Below, one piece after another: positions 43,606-53,281 of a stretch of DNA of 64,000 bases. Both the position numbers and the translations under genes were made by a program. The notes under the pieces were generated by a model that did no database searches, was not told where the DNA came from, and saw only the letters and a program-made list of their open reading frames with translations. The first letter of the stretch is position 1, and the number at the start of each line of letters is the position of its first letter. The stretch is from Brevibacillus fluminis (GTDB lineage Bacteria; Bacillota; Bacilli; Brevibacillales; Brevibacillaceae): positions 62,001 through 126,000 of the forward strand of contig NZ_RHHQ01000012.1 in assembly GCF_003710825.1 (NCBI RefSeq). Reading direction: 5' to 3'.

Positions 43606-44580
43606 GTGGGCCGTGTATTGATGAAAGTCAGGAACCTGAAAACATACTTTCCTATCGAAAAAGGACTCTTTCGCAAGAAGCTGGGGACGATTCGTGCTGT
43701 AGATGATATCAGTTTTGATATCTATGAAGGTGAAACGCTTGCAATCGTTGGAGAATCGGGATGCGGCAAAAGTACCTTGGGTCGAACGCTGCTCCGCTTG
43801 CAAGAGGCGACAGAAGGGGAAGCAATTTTTGAAGAGCAAAACATATTTCAGTTGGGCAGTTCTGAACTGCGCCAATTGAGAAAGCAAATGCAGATCATTT
43901 TTCAGGACCCGTTCGCTTCCTTAAACCCGCGGATGAAAGTAATGGATATCATCGGAGAGCCATTAATCACGCATGAGTCGATGAGTCTGAAAGAAAAGGA
44001 AGAGCGTGTGCTGGAATTAATGGAAGTGGTCGGCTTACGCAAAGCGTATGGCTATCGGTATCCGCACATGTTCAGCGGGGGGCAACGACAACGGATCGGG
44101 ATCGCCCGGGCACTGGCGCTTAACCCCAAGTTCGTTGTCTGTGATGAGCCGGTATCTGCGCTGGACGTATCGATTCAATCTCAAATTATCAATTTGTTGC
44201 AACGGCTTCAGGAGCAAAACAACCTTACGTATTTGTTCATCTCGCATGATTTGAACGTAGTCCGTTATTTTTCTGATAGGATCAGCGTCATGTTTCTCGG
44301 GAAGCTGATGGAGCTAGGACCGACGAATGAAGTGTATGAGCGTCCGCTGCATCCGTATACCAAATTTTTGATCGCGGCTGCACCGGTTGTGGACCCGCAT
44401 GCAAGAAACAAGGAAAAGCTGATTCTTGAAGGGGAAATTCCAAGCCCGATCAATCCGCCAGCGGGCTGCCGTTTCCATACGAGATGCCCATACGTGCAAG
44501 AGGTATGCAAAAGGGAGGAACCGCAGCTGCAAGCAATCGATAATAGGCAGGTTGCGTGTCATTTTCCATTAGAAACATAG
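43606..44580 (+). CDS. Peptide ABC transporter ATPase, DppF type
   Basis: 324 residues. Walker [17 protein letters not shown]-loop IFQDPFASLNPRM, signature FSGGQRQRIGIARAL, Walker B FVVCDEPVSALDVS and the C-terminal cysteine-rich GCRFHTRCPYVQEVC. The frame opens at GTG 43600, but AGAGGGGG at 43591-43598 spaces better with GTG 43606. Last gene of the first peptide operon. Confidence 0.95.
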   Translation: MGRVLMKVRNLKTYFPIEKGLFRKKLGTIRAVDDISFDIYEGETLAIVGESGCGKSTLGRTLLRLQEATEGEAIFEEQNIFQLGSSELRQLRKQMQIIFQDPFASLNPRMKVMDIIGEPLITHESMSLKEKEERVLELMEVVGLRKAYGYRYPHMFSGGQRQRIGIARALALNPKFVVCDEPVSALDVSIQSQIINLLQRLQEQNNLTYLFISHDLNVVRYFSDRISVMFLGKLMELGPTNEVYERPLHPYTKFLIAAAPVVDPHARNKEKLILEGEIPSPINPPAGCRFHTRCPYVQEVCKREEPQLQAIDNRQVACHFPLET

Positions 44581-44599
44581 GTGGAGAAAAATAGAACTT

Positions 44600-44644
44600 A
44601 CCTCCAGGCTAGTAATCACTCTACCAGTCTGGGGGTCCTTTTTG
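44600..44644 (+). terminator. Terminator of the first peptide ABC operon
   Basis: ACCTCCAGGCT pairs imperfectly with AGTCTGGGGGT and is followed by CCTTTTT. A second small hairpin GCTCA-GTCA-TGAGC with six T residues lies at 44701-44720. Nothing else was recognised in 44645-44807. Confidence 0.7.
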
Positions 44645-44806
44645 CCATTTTGACCTGTTGGTTGCGGGAAAAAATAGACCTTGCCCAATTCAGTTACACG
44701 GCTCAGTCATGAGCTTTTTTCGAATGACAGGCATTCTCGATGAGATGAGCCATTTCCGGACGAGGGTTTAATGTCATTACGAAATTTTATAGGTGACGTG
44801 AAAAGA

Positions 44807-44836
44807 CCCCAGAGGAGATTATCCTCTGGGATTTTT
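44807..44836. terminator. Bidirectional terminator at the end of the sigma-54 activator gene
   Basis: CCCAGAGGA and TCCTCTGGG arms around GATTA, with T-tracts on both strands (ATTTTT on plus, GTCTTTT on minus). The activator's stop codon lies in the loop. Confidence 0.78.
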
Positions 44837-46885
44837 ATGTGAGGATAACCACGCATGCCCCGCCTCAGTCAGCCTCGTCCCGAATCGCCCGCGATTTTTC
44901 ACGATATAGCCCCGCAGCTCCAACACGTCCAACCTGCTCCGAACCTGCTGCTCGCTCAGCGGCCGAGCCCAGCTTGCGGTCGACTCGGCGATGCTTCTCC
45001 GATTCGGCGTTGCCCCGCGCTCCGCAATGGCCTGCATACCGCGCAAAATAAGCAGCAGCTCGTCTTCTTCATCAGGAATGACCGGCGGCGCATTTGTTTG
45101 CGTGCGGGCCGCCCCACCGAGTAAGCCGGACGAATCGCCTCTTCGTTGAAAGCTGCTCTCATGGGGAATGTCCTCCATACGGAGCATATTGTCCTCACAA
45201 ATCGCCAGCATGTAGTCGATCGTATTTTTCAGCTCCCGCACATTTCCGTACCAAGGCAAGGACACAAGCTTTTCGATAACCCCTGCCGTAACGGTTACAT
45301 CCGAGTGCTGGCTGTGTCGGATGAACTGGCGAATGAGCAGCGGGATGTCGTCCGACCGTGTCCGCAGCGAAGGGAGGTCGACGAAGAGCACGCGCAGCCG
45401 GTGGTACAAGTCCTCGCGAAACGTCCCCTGATCGATCATTTGCAGCAAATTTTTGTTGGTGGCGGCGATAATCCGTACGTCGATCGGGATGATTTTACTG
45501 CCGCCGATGCGCATGATCTCTTTTTCCTGTAGCACACGCAAAAGTCTCGCCTGCAATTTGAGGCTGCTGTCGCCGATCTCATCCAAAAAGATCGTGCCGC
45601 CGTTCGCCTGCTCGAACAAGCCAACTTTTCCGCCCTTTTTCGCACCGGTGAAGGCGCCGTCCTCGTAGCCGAACAGTTCGCTTTCCATCAAGTCCTCGGA
45701 GATGGCGCTGAAATTGACAGCGAGAAACGGCCCTTTCTCTCGCAAGGAGGCGTTATGAATGGCGCTAGCAAAAAGCTCTTTGCCTGTGCCGCTTTCGCCT
45801 TGGATCAATAGGGTAAGCTCGGTTTTGGCGAGCTTTTTGGCGGCTGTCTTTGTTTGCGTAATAGCGCGGCTCTCCCCGATCAGATCGTCAAACGTATATT
45901 TGGCCACAAAGCCTTTCTTTTTCAATTCAGTACGCAGCGATCTCTCCAGCTCAATCGTTTTTCGTGCGTTCTTAAAGGTGGCTACGAGCGATTGGTCCTT
46001 GTTCAGCGGAAACCGTTGAACGACAGCCTCAACCTGGCCAAAGGCAAACCAGCGATTCTCTTCCTGGGAGGGAGACAGCAAAAAATCGACCAGCTCCGGG
46101 TGAGCGATGACCTGATCAATTTGTCTGCCGATGACTTGTTTGGGCGAGACGCCAAGCAGATGACCAAGCTCTTCATTGAATACGGTGATTTTGCCTTCCC
46201 GGGTAATCGTCAAAATCCCGTCGTTGACGCCATCCAGCACATCATTTAAGTGTTTGTTGAGATTCGTGGCGATTTGGTTCGTATCCGCCAGCCGCTTGCT
46301 CAGCTGGATGATTTTACGCAGGTAGCGCTGGGAAATGATATCGCCGGGCTCGTTGAGATGGAAGTGGTCCAAGATTTGATTGATCGTCGAGATATCCATC
46401 AGGCGCGGGCCGATGCTTACCACGTCCCGGACATGCTCAGGGATCAGCTCGAACGCACCGGGCGTCACCGCGATTTCGATTTTACGTGCATTTTGCAGAC
46501 CGGGATAAAACGGAACGTAATGGATGTGATCGATCCCCAGCTTTTTCAACGAATCGATCGATTCCATGCACGTTTCCAAAGAATCGTTGACATAGAGAGC
46601 ATTTGTCCCGGCAGGCAAATACAAGAGCTTGTCGATGTTTTCGTAGTTAATGATCCGTTTGGCGATGATGACCTTGCAGTTGCTGCCCAGGCAGTGATGG
46701 ATTGCGGGATCTTCTAGTACCAAAGGGTGCGAGATGACGACCAGTTGATCGTGCAGCAATCCGGGAAGACCTTCTTCGATGGAATAGCTGGCGATCCGCA
46801 CGTACCCATCCAAAATTTCCTGGAGCTGATTGACCAGCGCGGTGCGGGTGTCCTTGCTGCCTGCTAGTAAAACGAATTCATTCAT
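44819..46885 (-). CDS. Sigma-54-dependent transcriptional activator with PAS sensor
   Basis: 688 residues. About 1-205 is an unassigned N-terminal sensor region, about 215-330 a PAS domain, and about 330-565 a sigma-54 AAA+ module with Walker A GESGTGKE (about residue 360), the sigma-54-contacting GAFTGA loop (about 408), Walker B GGTIFLDEIGD and the arginine region FREDLYHRL. The C terminus is not a Fis helix but a winged helix-like segment (SEQQVRSRLDVLELRGYIVKN). ATG at 46885; the frame extends to 47071 but that portion lies across the divergent promoter. It faces a peptide operon carrying a sigma-54-type promoter, its probable target. Confidence 0.93.
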   Translation of the reverse strand: MNEFVLLAGSKDTRTALVNQLQEILDGYVRIASYSIEEGLPGLLHDQLVVISHPLVLEDPAIHHCLGSNCKVIIAKRIINYENIDKLLYLPAGTNALYVNDSLETCMESIDSLKKLGIDHIHYVPFYPGLQNARKIEIAVTPGAFELIPEHVRDVVSIGPRLMDISTINQILDHFHLNEPGDIISQRYLRKIIQLSKRLADTNQIATNLNKHLNDVLDGVNDGILTITREGKITVFNEELGHLLGVSPKQVIGRQIDQVIAHPELVDFLLSPSQEENRWFAFGQVEAVVQRFPLNKDQSLVATFKNARKTIELERSLRTELKKKGFVAKYTFDDLIGESRAITQTKTAAKKLAKTELTLLIQGESGTGKELFASAIHNASLREKGPFLAVNFSAISEDLMESELFGYEDGAFTGAKKGGKVGLFEQANGGTIFLDEIGDSSLKLQARLLRVLQEKEIMRIGGSKIIPIDVRIIAATNKNLLQMIDQGTFREDLYHRLRVLFVDLPSLRTRSDDIPLLIRQFIRHSQHSDVTVTAGVIEKLVSLPWYGNVRELKNTIDYMLAICEDNMLRMEDIPHESSFQRRGDSSGLLGGAARTQTNAPPVIPDEEDELLLILRGMQAIAERGATPNRRSIAESTASWARPLSEQQVRSRLDVLELRGYIVKNRGRFGTRLTEAGHAWLSSHKNPRG

Positions 46886-47045
46886 CTCAGCGTTGACCTC
46901 GCTTTTGGTTATTTGGGTATGTTTGGGTAAAATGTGCACGTAAAATAACCGATTATTCTTTATCGTAAACCAATGAGCGGCTGATTGCACGCACAATTGA
47001 AGAGAAAAACCAAGGAAAATCAATGGTTGTGACAAGCCTCTTTTT

Positions 47046-47063
47046 TTGGCATAATTCATGCTT
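47046..47063 (+). promoter_or_regulatory. Sigma-54 (-24/-12) promoter of the second peptide operon
   Basis: TTGGCATAATTCATGCTT has the invariant GG (47048-47049) and GC (47060-47061) separated by 10 bp, as in the sigma-54 consensus TGGCAC-N5-TTGCW. It lies 48 bp before the substrate-binding protein start and opposite a sigma-54 activator gene. Confidence 0.82.
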
Positions 47064-47111
47064 TTTAGCACTGTAGTTTCACTTAATTGAAAATAAGGGG
47101 AGAGATTTCAA

Positions 47112-48725
47112 GTGAAAGCGAGAAAAAAGTGGGTTTTGCTATCGGTCAGCTTTTTGCTGGCAACGGCTGTCATGACGGGCTGTTCCGGCACTAGTGGCCA
47201 ACCACCGGCGACTGATCCAAAAACAGCGGAGAAAGCGCAGCAAACCGAAACAACCAAAGTGGAGCAAAATGCGGAGGTTACGGTGGCATTGGAAGCGGAA
47301 GCGACCTCGCTTGACCCGTGGAATTCGACCGACAGCAACACGCTGCACATTTTGTCCACGATGTTCGAAGGGTTGCTGACACTGGATGAAAACGGGGAGA
47401 TCCTACCGGTTCTTGCAACCGATTACAAGCTCAGTGCTGATGCGACATCCTTGACCTTTCATTTGCGCAAAGGGGTTCTCTTTCACGATGGCACTCCTTT
47501 TGATGCACAGGTCGTAAAAGCGAATTTGGATTATGTCCGCGACAAGGCGAATGGCATGGCGCGAGCGAGCTTTTTCGGCTTTATTAAGGAGGTTACGGTC
47601 GCAGACCCGTACACGGTCACCGTCACAGCCAAGGAGCCTGATTCTGCGATGGTCGCGTATATGGCGCATCCGTCTGCCAGCTTCAAATCGCTAAAAGAGC
47701 TGCAAAAGAAGATCGACGATCCGAAATACAGCTTGGACCGCAATCCGGTAGGAACGGGTCCTTACAAGTTCAGTGAATGGAAAAATGGCCAATCCATAAA
47801 AGTGACAGCCTTTACAGACTATTGGAATAAGGAAAAACCAGCAAAGCTTGCAGCAATTGTGTTCAAGCCGGTGACGGAGGCAAGTACGCGGGTCAACATG
47901 CTCAAAGCGGGCGAGGTGGATCTTGTGACCAGCCTGCCTACGCTTGATGCGCGAAAAATGGGGACAGATTCGAGTGTGGACGTGTTTTCCGGCCCTTCGC
48001 TCAACATGCTTTATGTCGGCATCAATGCAAAGCTGGACAAGTACAAGGACAAACGTGTGCGCCAAGCATTAAACTATGCGATCAACAAGGAGCAGCTAAT
48101 CAGTCAGGTGGCGGATGGGTTCGGCACTGTCGCCGATTCGCCGTTGTCCCCGTTGGTCAAAGGGTATGCCAAGCAGCAAAGCTACGCGCATAACGTGGAT
48201 AAGGCGAAGGCGCTTTTGGCGGAAGCCGGCTATCCGAATGGCTTCACTGCGACACTATGGACGCGCAACTCGACCGAGTTCGTCGCCATTGCGGAAAATA
48301 TCAAAATCCAGCTGCAAAGCGTAGGGATCAAAGTCGAGGTACAGGCATACGAGAGCGGCACGCTGTTTGAGAAACTGGATTCCGGCCAAGGGACCGACTT
48401 GTTCATCGGGCGATGGGGAACGGGCACGGCGGAAGCGGATTGGGGCTTGCGGCCAAATTTTGCCTCGGATCGGGTTCCACCGAATTATAACAACTCGGGC
48501 TTCTATATGAACAAACAAGTCGATCAACTCTTAAACGATGCGCTTAAAATGACAGACAACAAAGCAGCACAACAAAAATATGCCGATGCGCAAAAGGTCA
48601 TCATGGATGAAGCACCATGGATTTTCCTGTACGTTCCTGACGTAGTGATCGCGAAACGGAAAAACGTTTCCGATGTGTCGGTTGCGCTTGATACCGTTCG
48701 GCTTAATGCGGCTTACAAAAAATGA
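47112..48725 (+). CDS. Peptide ABC transporter substrate-binding lipoprotein (second operon)
   Basis: 537 residues, SBP_bac_5 family. Lipobox VMTGC (Cys about residue 23), then a charged linker and the core with EATSLDPWNSTDSNT, LRKGVLFHDGTPFDAQVV and RNPVGTGPYKFSEW. GTG start at 47112 behind AAGGGGAGAG. First gene of a six-gene unit ending in an M20 dipeptidase, and transcribed from the sigma-54-type promoter. The resemblance to glutathione/dipeptide receptors suggests short peptides, not proven. Confidence 0.94.
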   Translation: MKARKKWVLLSVSFLLATAVMTGCSGTSGQPPATDPKTAEKAQQTETTKVEQNAEVTVALEAEATSLDPWNSTDSNTLHILSTMFEGLLTLDENGEILPVLATDYKLSADATSLTFHLRKGVLFHDGTPFDAQVVKANLDYVRDKANGMARASFFGFIKEVTVADPYTVTVTAKEPDSAMVAYMAHPSASFKSLKELQKKIDDPKYSLDRNPVGTGPYKFSEWKNGQSIKVTAFTDYWNKEKPAKLAAIVFKPVTEASTRVNMLKAGEVDLVTSLPTLDARKMGTDSSVDVFSGPSLNMLYVGINAKLDKYKDKRVRQALNYAINKEQLISQVADGFGTVADSPLSPLVKGYAKQQSYAHNVDKAKALLAEAGYPNGFTATLWTRNSTEFVAIAENIKIQLQSVGIKVEVQAYESGTLFEKLDSGQGTDLFIGRWGTGTAEADWGLRPNFASDRVPPNYNNSGFYMNKQVDQLLNDALKMTDNKAAQQKYADAQKVIMDEAPWIFLYVPDVVIAKRKNVSDVSVALDTVRLNAAYKK

Positions 48726-48761
48726 GCGCAAGTTTTAGTTTCTGTAGAGAAGGTGTAGCGA

Positions 48762-49682
48762 GTGGCTAGATATGTGTTAAAACGCGTAATCGGCATCATT
48801 CCGATTGTAGCGGTCGTCTCGATCATTTCATTCTTGTTCGTGCATCTGACGCCGGGAGACCCGATTCGCATCATGTACGGTGCCGATATGGATCTGGCTA
48901 CCTATGAAACGATGAAAGCGAAGTTGGGCTTCAATGATCCGCTTTATGTGCAGTATGGGCGGTACCTCGGACAAATTCTTTCCGGCGATTTCGGTATTTC
49001 GTATAAAACAAAAACAAATGTGTCCGATGAGATCGGCAGGCGTTTTCTGTACACGCTGGGCTTAACGTTTGCCAGCATGTTCTGGGCCTTGTTGATCGGG
49101 TTGGTTGTCGGCATTTATTCTGCCGCCAAACGCAAATCGTTTTGGGATCGGCTGGGAATTATCTCGACCACGACAATCATCAGTATTCCTGAGTTTTGGT
49201 TCGGGCTCATGCTGATGCAGGTTTTCGCGGTCCAATTGGGGTGGCTGCCAACAAGCGGCAGCGGCACCTTTGCCCACCTGATTCTTCCGTCGATTACGCT
49301 TGGATTCGGCGTAGCGGCAATCATTGCCCGCTTCACGCGTTCCAGTGTTTTGGAGGTGCTGCAGGAAGATTTCGTACGAACGGCCCGGGCAAAAGGGCAG
49401 CGGGAGTCCGTCATCATTTGGACCCATGTGCTGCGCAACGCGCTGATTCCCGTCATTACGATGACCGGGCTGCAGTTTGGCTTTTTGCTTGGAGGAGCGG
49501 TGGTAGTTGAGCAGGTTTTTGCCTGGCCGGGGTTGGGATCGTACTTGATCGATTCGGTGCTTGCCCGCGATTATCCGGCGATGCAGGCGCTCATCTTGCT
49601 CTTTTCCGTCCAGTTCCTCATCGTCAATCTGCTGGTCGATATCAGCTACAGTCTCGTGAATCCGCAAATCCGCTATGAATAA
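48762..49682 (+). CDS. Peptide ABC transporter permease, DppB type
   Basis: 306 residues, six helices. FVHLTPGDPIRIMYG after helix 1 and EDFVRTARAKGQRESVIIWTHVLRN as docking loop are diagnostic. GTG start 36 bp after the binding-protein stop. Works with the unusual DppC-type subunit encoded next. Confidence 0.94.
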   Translation: MARYVLKRVIGIIPIVAVVSIISFLFVHLTPGDPIRIMYGADMDLATYETMKAKLGFNDPLYVQYGRYLGQILSGDFGISYKTKTNVSDEIGRRFLYTLGLTFASMFWALLIGLVVGIYSAAKRKSFWDRLGIISTTTIISIPEFWFGLMLMQVFAVQLGWLPTSGSGTFAHLILPSITLGFGVAAIIARFTRSSVLEVLQEDFVRTARAKGQRESVIIWTHVLRNALIPVITMTGLQFGFLLGGAVVVEQVFAWPGLGSYLIDSVLARDYPAMQALILLFSVQFLIVNLLVDISYSLVNPQIRYE

Positions 49683-49699
49683 CCAAGAGGAGCAGACGT

Positions 49700-51298
49700 A
49701 TGAAGAGCCAGATTCATGAAGAAGCATCACGCAATCAGCCGGATGTCCGTGTACCGCGACATCGGGAAGTGAAGACGTACTCGCCCGTTCAGTTATTCCT
49801 GAAAAAATTCAAGAAACAATCGATGGCGGTTGCCGCCCTTTGGGTGTTGATCGCAATCTTCCTGCTTGGGCTTGCAGGTCCCTGGATCACCCCCTTTGAC
49901 CCGAACCGATCCGTGACCGAACAATATGCGGAAAAGGGAATCGATCGGGCGAAGGGAAGCATGGGGGTGATTCACATAACGGGTAAGATGAGCGATGGAA
50001 CCGAACGTCCTGTGACGGATCTCACGCTGCAAAGCGCGAACCGGCAGATTGCCTTAGCTAGTGAAGATAACGGCGCCATCAGCGTGACGCCGATCGGACA
50101 AGGAAGCACCACTGTGCTCATTGCCAAGGGCAACATCTCGGCACAGGTCAAAGTGGACGTTTCGGTTGCAGATTCCCCGCCAATCGTCACCCAGCTTGTG
50201 CTGCGCGGCCCGACAGGCATCGTTAAAAAGGGGGATTCGTTCCGGCTTGAGCTGGAGGCTGTGCTTTCAAACGGTGAAAAGCTGGTTGGTTGGGAGCAAA
50301 TTCAAAGCAAGCTGAAGCAATCGCTTGGGACAGGCACGTCAGAGAAAGGTGAAAGCAACGGGTTTTTAACAGGGAAGAAAAAGACGGACGCCGAGCAGGT
50401 TCGCATTGAATCGATGAATGATCAGGTGCTGCGCGTAAGTCCCGATGGCACGGTAACTGCGCTTGGCTCTGGAAGCAGCGAGGTCAAAGCATCGCTCGGG
50501 CTCGTTTCCACAATCGTGCCGATTGCTGTTGACACGATGCACAAAGAACCCATGCTCGTCCAGCTTGTGGCGGATCAGCCAAAAATCGCGCTGCACGACA
50601 GCAGTAAGCATCAGCCGCCGTCCATGCTTCATTGGTTTGGGACCGATCACCAGAATCGCGATATTTTCAGTCGTGTGCTGGCCGGAACACGGGAAACGCT
50701 GTTCATCGGATTCGTCTCCGTAGGGATGGGGGCGGTGATCGGGACGCTGCTTGGCCTTTTGGCCGGCTATTACGGCAGATGGGTCGATTCGAGCATTACC
50801 CGACTGACCGATATCTTGCTTGCGTTTCCTGGGATTTTACTAGCGATCGCGGTTATCGCCGTCTTGGGAGCGGGGATGACCAACATTATTTTTGCAGTCG
50901 CCGTGTTTACCGTACCGATCTTTATCCGCATCGTCAGGGGGAGCACCTTGTCCCTCAAGCAGATGACGTATGTGGAGGCGGCGAAATCGATCGGCGTGCA
51001 AGATGCGGTGATTATCATGCGTCATATTTTGCCCGGGATGCTGCCTGTCGTGATGGTTTATTTGACGATGAGGATCGGTACCGCGATCTTGCTAGGCGCG
51101 GCGCTCAGCTTTCTCGGACTGGGCGGAGATATTACGGCGCCGGAATGGGGCGCGATGTTGAGCGCGGCCAAAGACAACAGCCGGAATTTGTTCTATCCGA
51201 CATTTTTCCCGGGGATCGCGATCGTGTTGACCGTCGTCAGTTTCAATCTGCTTGGTGACGGGCTGCGCGATACGCTCGATCCCAAGCTGAAGGAGTAG
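49700..51298 (+). CDS. DppC-type peptide permease with inserted bacterial Ig-like domains
   Basis: 532 residues against about 300 for the family and 301 for the paralogue at 41689. Helix 1 is at about 45-66. The normal loop motif GTDHQNRDIFSRVLAG appears only at about 313, followed by the remaining five helices and docking loop TYVEAAKSIGVQDAVIIMRHILPG. The extra segment, about residues 75-300, lies in the extracytoplasmic loop. It holds two BIG2-like halves: DNGAISVTPIGQGSTTVLIA and SPDGTVTALGSGSSEVKA. The flanking membrane core appears intact, so the subunit is probably functional with an external appendage. ATG after AGAGGAG. Confidence 0.9.
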   Translation: MKSQIHEEASRNQPDVRVPRHREVKTYSPVQLFLKKFKKQSMAVAALWVLIAIFLLGLAGPWITPFDPNRSVTEQYAEKGIDRAKGSMGVIHITGKMSDGTERPVTDLTLQSANRQIALASEDNGAISVTPIGQGSTTVLIAKGNISAQVKVDVSVADSPPIVTQLVLRGPTGIVKKGDSFRLELEAVLSNGEKLVGWEQIQSKLKQSLGTGTSEKGESNGFLTGKKKTDAEQVRIESMNDQVLRVSPDGTVTALGSGSSEVKASLGLVSTIVPIAVDTMHKEPMLVQLVADQPKIALHDSSKHQPPSMLHWFGTDHQNRDIFSRVLAGTRETLFIGFVSVGMGAVIGTLLGLLAGYYGRWVDSSITRLTDILLAFPGILLAIAVIAVLGAGMTNIIFAVAVFTVPIFIRIVRGSTLSLKQMTYVEAAKSIGVQDAVIIMRHILPGMLPVVMVYLTMRIGTAILLGAALSFLGLGGDITAPEWGAMLSAAKDNSRNLFYPTFFPGIAIVLTVVSFNLLGDGLRDTLDPKLKE

Positions 51299-51308
51299 GA
51301 AACCGAGA

Positions 51309-52277
51309 ATGAAAAAGCCGATATTGGAAGTCAAAGAACTGCGGGTGAATTTTGCAAAAGAAGAGGAAGAAGTTACGGTCGTCAACGACATTTCCTTTGC
51401 GGTGCATGCAGGAGAAACGCTGGGGATTGTTGGGGAATCGGGCTGTGGCAAAAGCATCACGTCATTATCGATCATGCGCCTGATTCCTAGCCCGCCCGGT
51501 CGTATCGCTTCCGGACAAATCGTTTACAACGGCAGAGACTTGATGCGGTTGTCGGATGAAGAGATGCGAGGTGTGCGAGGTAACGAGATTTCGATGATCT
51601 TTCAAGAGCCGATGACCTCCTTGAATCCCGTCTTCACGATTGGCAAGCAACTCGATGAAGTCATTTCCCTGCATACAAGCGCCACCAGGCAGGAGGCAAA
51701 AGAACGATCCATCGAGATGCTCAAACTCGTCGGCATTTCACGCGCGGAGCAAATTTATCAAAGCTACCCGTTTGAATTGTCGGGCGGAATGAGGCAACGG
51801 GTGATGATCGCGATCGGGATGGCGTGTCAACCCAAGCTGTTGATTGCCGATGAGCCGACGACTGCGCTGGATGTGACGATTCAGCTGCAAATTTTGGACC
51901 TGATGAGACAGCTGCAGGAGAAGGAAAACACGGCGATCATGCTGATTACCCATGATCTCGGTGTCGTCGCTGAAATGTGTGATCGCGTAGTGGTGATGTA
52001 TGCAGGGGAGATTGTGGAAGAGGCGGAAGTGGATGATTTGTTCCATGACCCGAAACACCCTTATACGATCGGTTTGCTGCTCTCCATTCCATCCGCAGAG
52101 GAAAAAAGAGGCCGCTTGCATTCGATCAAAGGGCAAGTGCCGCCAGCAGGAACGATCACCCGAGGATGCCGCTTCGCCGATCGGTGCGAGCGCGCCTTTG
52201 ACCGATGCTGGGAGGAAGACCCCGAGCTGATTGCGGTGGGGAACAAGCATACATGCCGTTGCTGGCTGTATGTCTAG
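51309..52277 (+). CDS. Peptide ABC transporter ATPase, DppD type
   Basis: 322 residues. Walker [23 protein letters not shown], signature LSGGMRQRVMIAIGM, Walker [20 protein letters not shown], and C-terminal GCRFADRCERAFDRCW. Starts 10 bp after the permease stop. Functions with the DppF-type ATPase that follows. Confidence 0.95.
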   Translation: MKKPILEVKELRVNFAKEEEEVTVVNDISFAVHAGETLGIVGESGCGKSITSLSIMRLIPSPPGRIASGQIVYNGRDLMRLSDEEMRGVRGNEISMIFQEPMTSLNPVFTIGKQLDEVISLHTSATRQEAKERSIEMLKLVGISRAEQIYQSYPFELSGGMRQRVMIAIGMACQPKLLIADEPTTALDVTIQLQILDLMRQLQEKENTAIMLITHDLGVVAEMCDRVVVMYAGEIVEEAEVDDLFHDPKHPYTIGLLLSIPSAEEKRGRLHSIKGQVPPAGTITRGCRFADRCERAFDRCWEEDPELIAVGNKHTCRCWLYV

Positions 52278-52296
52278 GTGAATGGAGGCGAAAGGA

Positions 52297-53262
52297 ATGG
52301 AACCGCTTTTAGAAGTGAATGAGATGAAGGTGCATTTTCCAGCCAAGAGCGGGGCGTTGACCAAAACGAATGGTCTGGTGAAGGCGGTCGATGATGTCTC
52401 GTTTACCATCCGGCAAGGAGAGACGCTCGGGCTTGTGGGAGAATCAGGCTGCGGCAAATCGACGACAGGACGGGCGATCATGCAGCTGGTCAAGCCGACG
52501 GCCGGCGAAATCCGTTTTGCGGGAAAGAGCCTGGCAGCCCTTCCGGCGAGAGAATTGAGGCAGAACCGCAGACATTTGCAGATGGTGTTCCAGGATCCGT
52601 TCTCGTCGCTCAATCCACGGCTGACGGTCAAAGAGATTTTGGATGAGCCGCTGAAAGCACACAGGCTGGGCGACGCGCGGGAGCGGACGGAAAAAATACG
52701 CCAGATCATGGAGGTCTGCGGGCTAGACCACACCTATACCAATCGCTACGCGCACGAATTTTCAGGAGGGCAGCGGCAGCGGATCGGCATTGCCCGTGCT
52801 CTCATCCTCCAGCCGCAGCTGGTGGTCGCGGATGAACCTGTCTCCGCATTGGATGTGTCGATCCAATCGCAAATTTTGAATCTCATGCAGGATTTGCAAG
52901 AAGCGTTTGGGCTGACCTATTTATTCATCTCGCATGATCTCGGGGTCGTGCGTCATATCTGTAATCGTGTGGGTGTCATGTACTTGGGCAGGATGGCAGA
53001 GCTGGGGACCACGGAGGCCTTGTTTAGCAATCCATTGCATCCGTACACCAGAACGCTGTTGAACGCGATCCCAGTGCCAGACCCCAGAAAAAGAAAAGAG
53101 CGAATCGTCTTGCAAGGGGATGTGCCGTCACCGGTTAATCCGCCTGCGGGATGCGCGTTTTGGGGACGATGCCCGAACGTGATGGAGATGTGCAAGGAAG
53201 TTAGGCCGCGCATGATTCAGGTGAACGATCAGCAAAGCGTGGCGTGCCATCTGTACGGTTGA
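52297..53262 (+). CDS. Peptide ABC transporter ATPase, DppF type
   Basis: 321 residues. Walker [27 protein letters not shown], signature FSGGQRQRIGIARAL, Walker B LVVADEPVSALDVS, and GCAFWGRCPNVMEMC at the C terminus. ATG 52297 has GGAGG 7 bp upstream; the ATG at 52282 precedes that site and is unlikely to be used. Confidence 0.95.
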   Translation: MEPLLEVNEMKVHFPAKSGALTKTNGLVKAVDDVSFTIRQGETLGLVGESGCGKSTTGRAIMQLVKPTAGEIRFAGKSLAALPARELRQNRRHLQMVFQDPFSSLNPRLTVKEILDEPLKAHRLGDARERTEKIRQIMEVCGLDHTYTNRYAHEFSGGQRQRIGIARALILQPQLVVADEPVSALDVSIQSQILNLMQDLQEAFGLTYLFISHDLGVVRHICNRVGVMYLGRMAELGTTEALFSNPLHPYTRTLLNAIPVPDPRKRKERIVLQGDVPSPVNPPAGCAFWGRCPNVMEMCKEVRPRMIQVNDQQSVACHLYG

Positions 53263-53281
53263 AAAAGGAAAGGGAGATAGG

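Noticed and set aside
46886..47071. 62-residue N-terminal extension of the sigma-54 activator
   Set aside because: It would be translated across the sigma-54-type promoter of the divergent operon and has no ribosome site; homology-like sequence starts at MNEFVLLAG.
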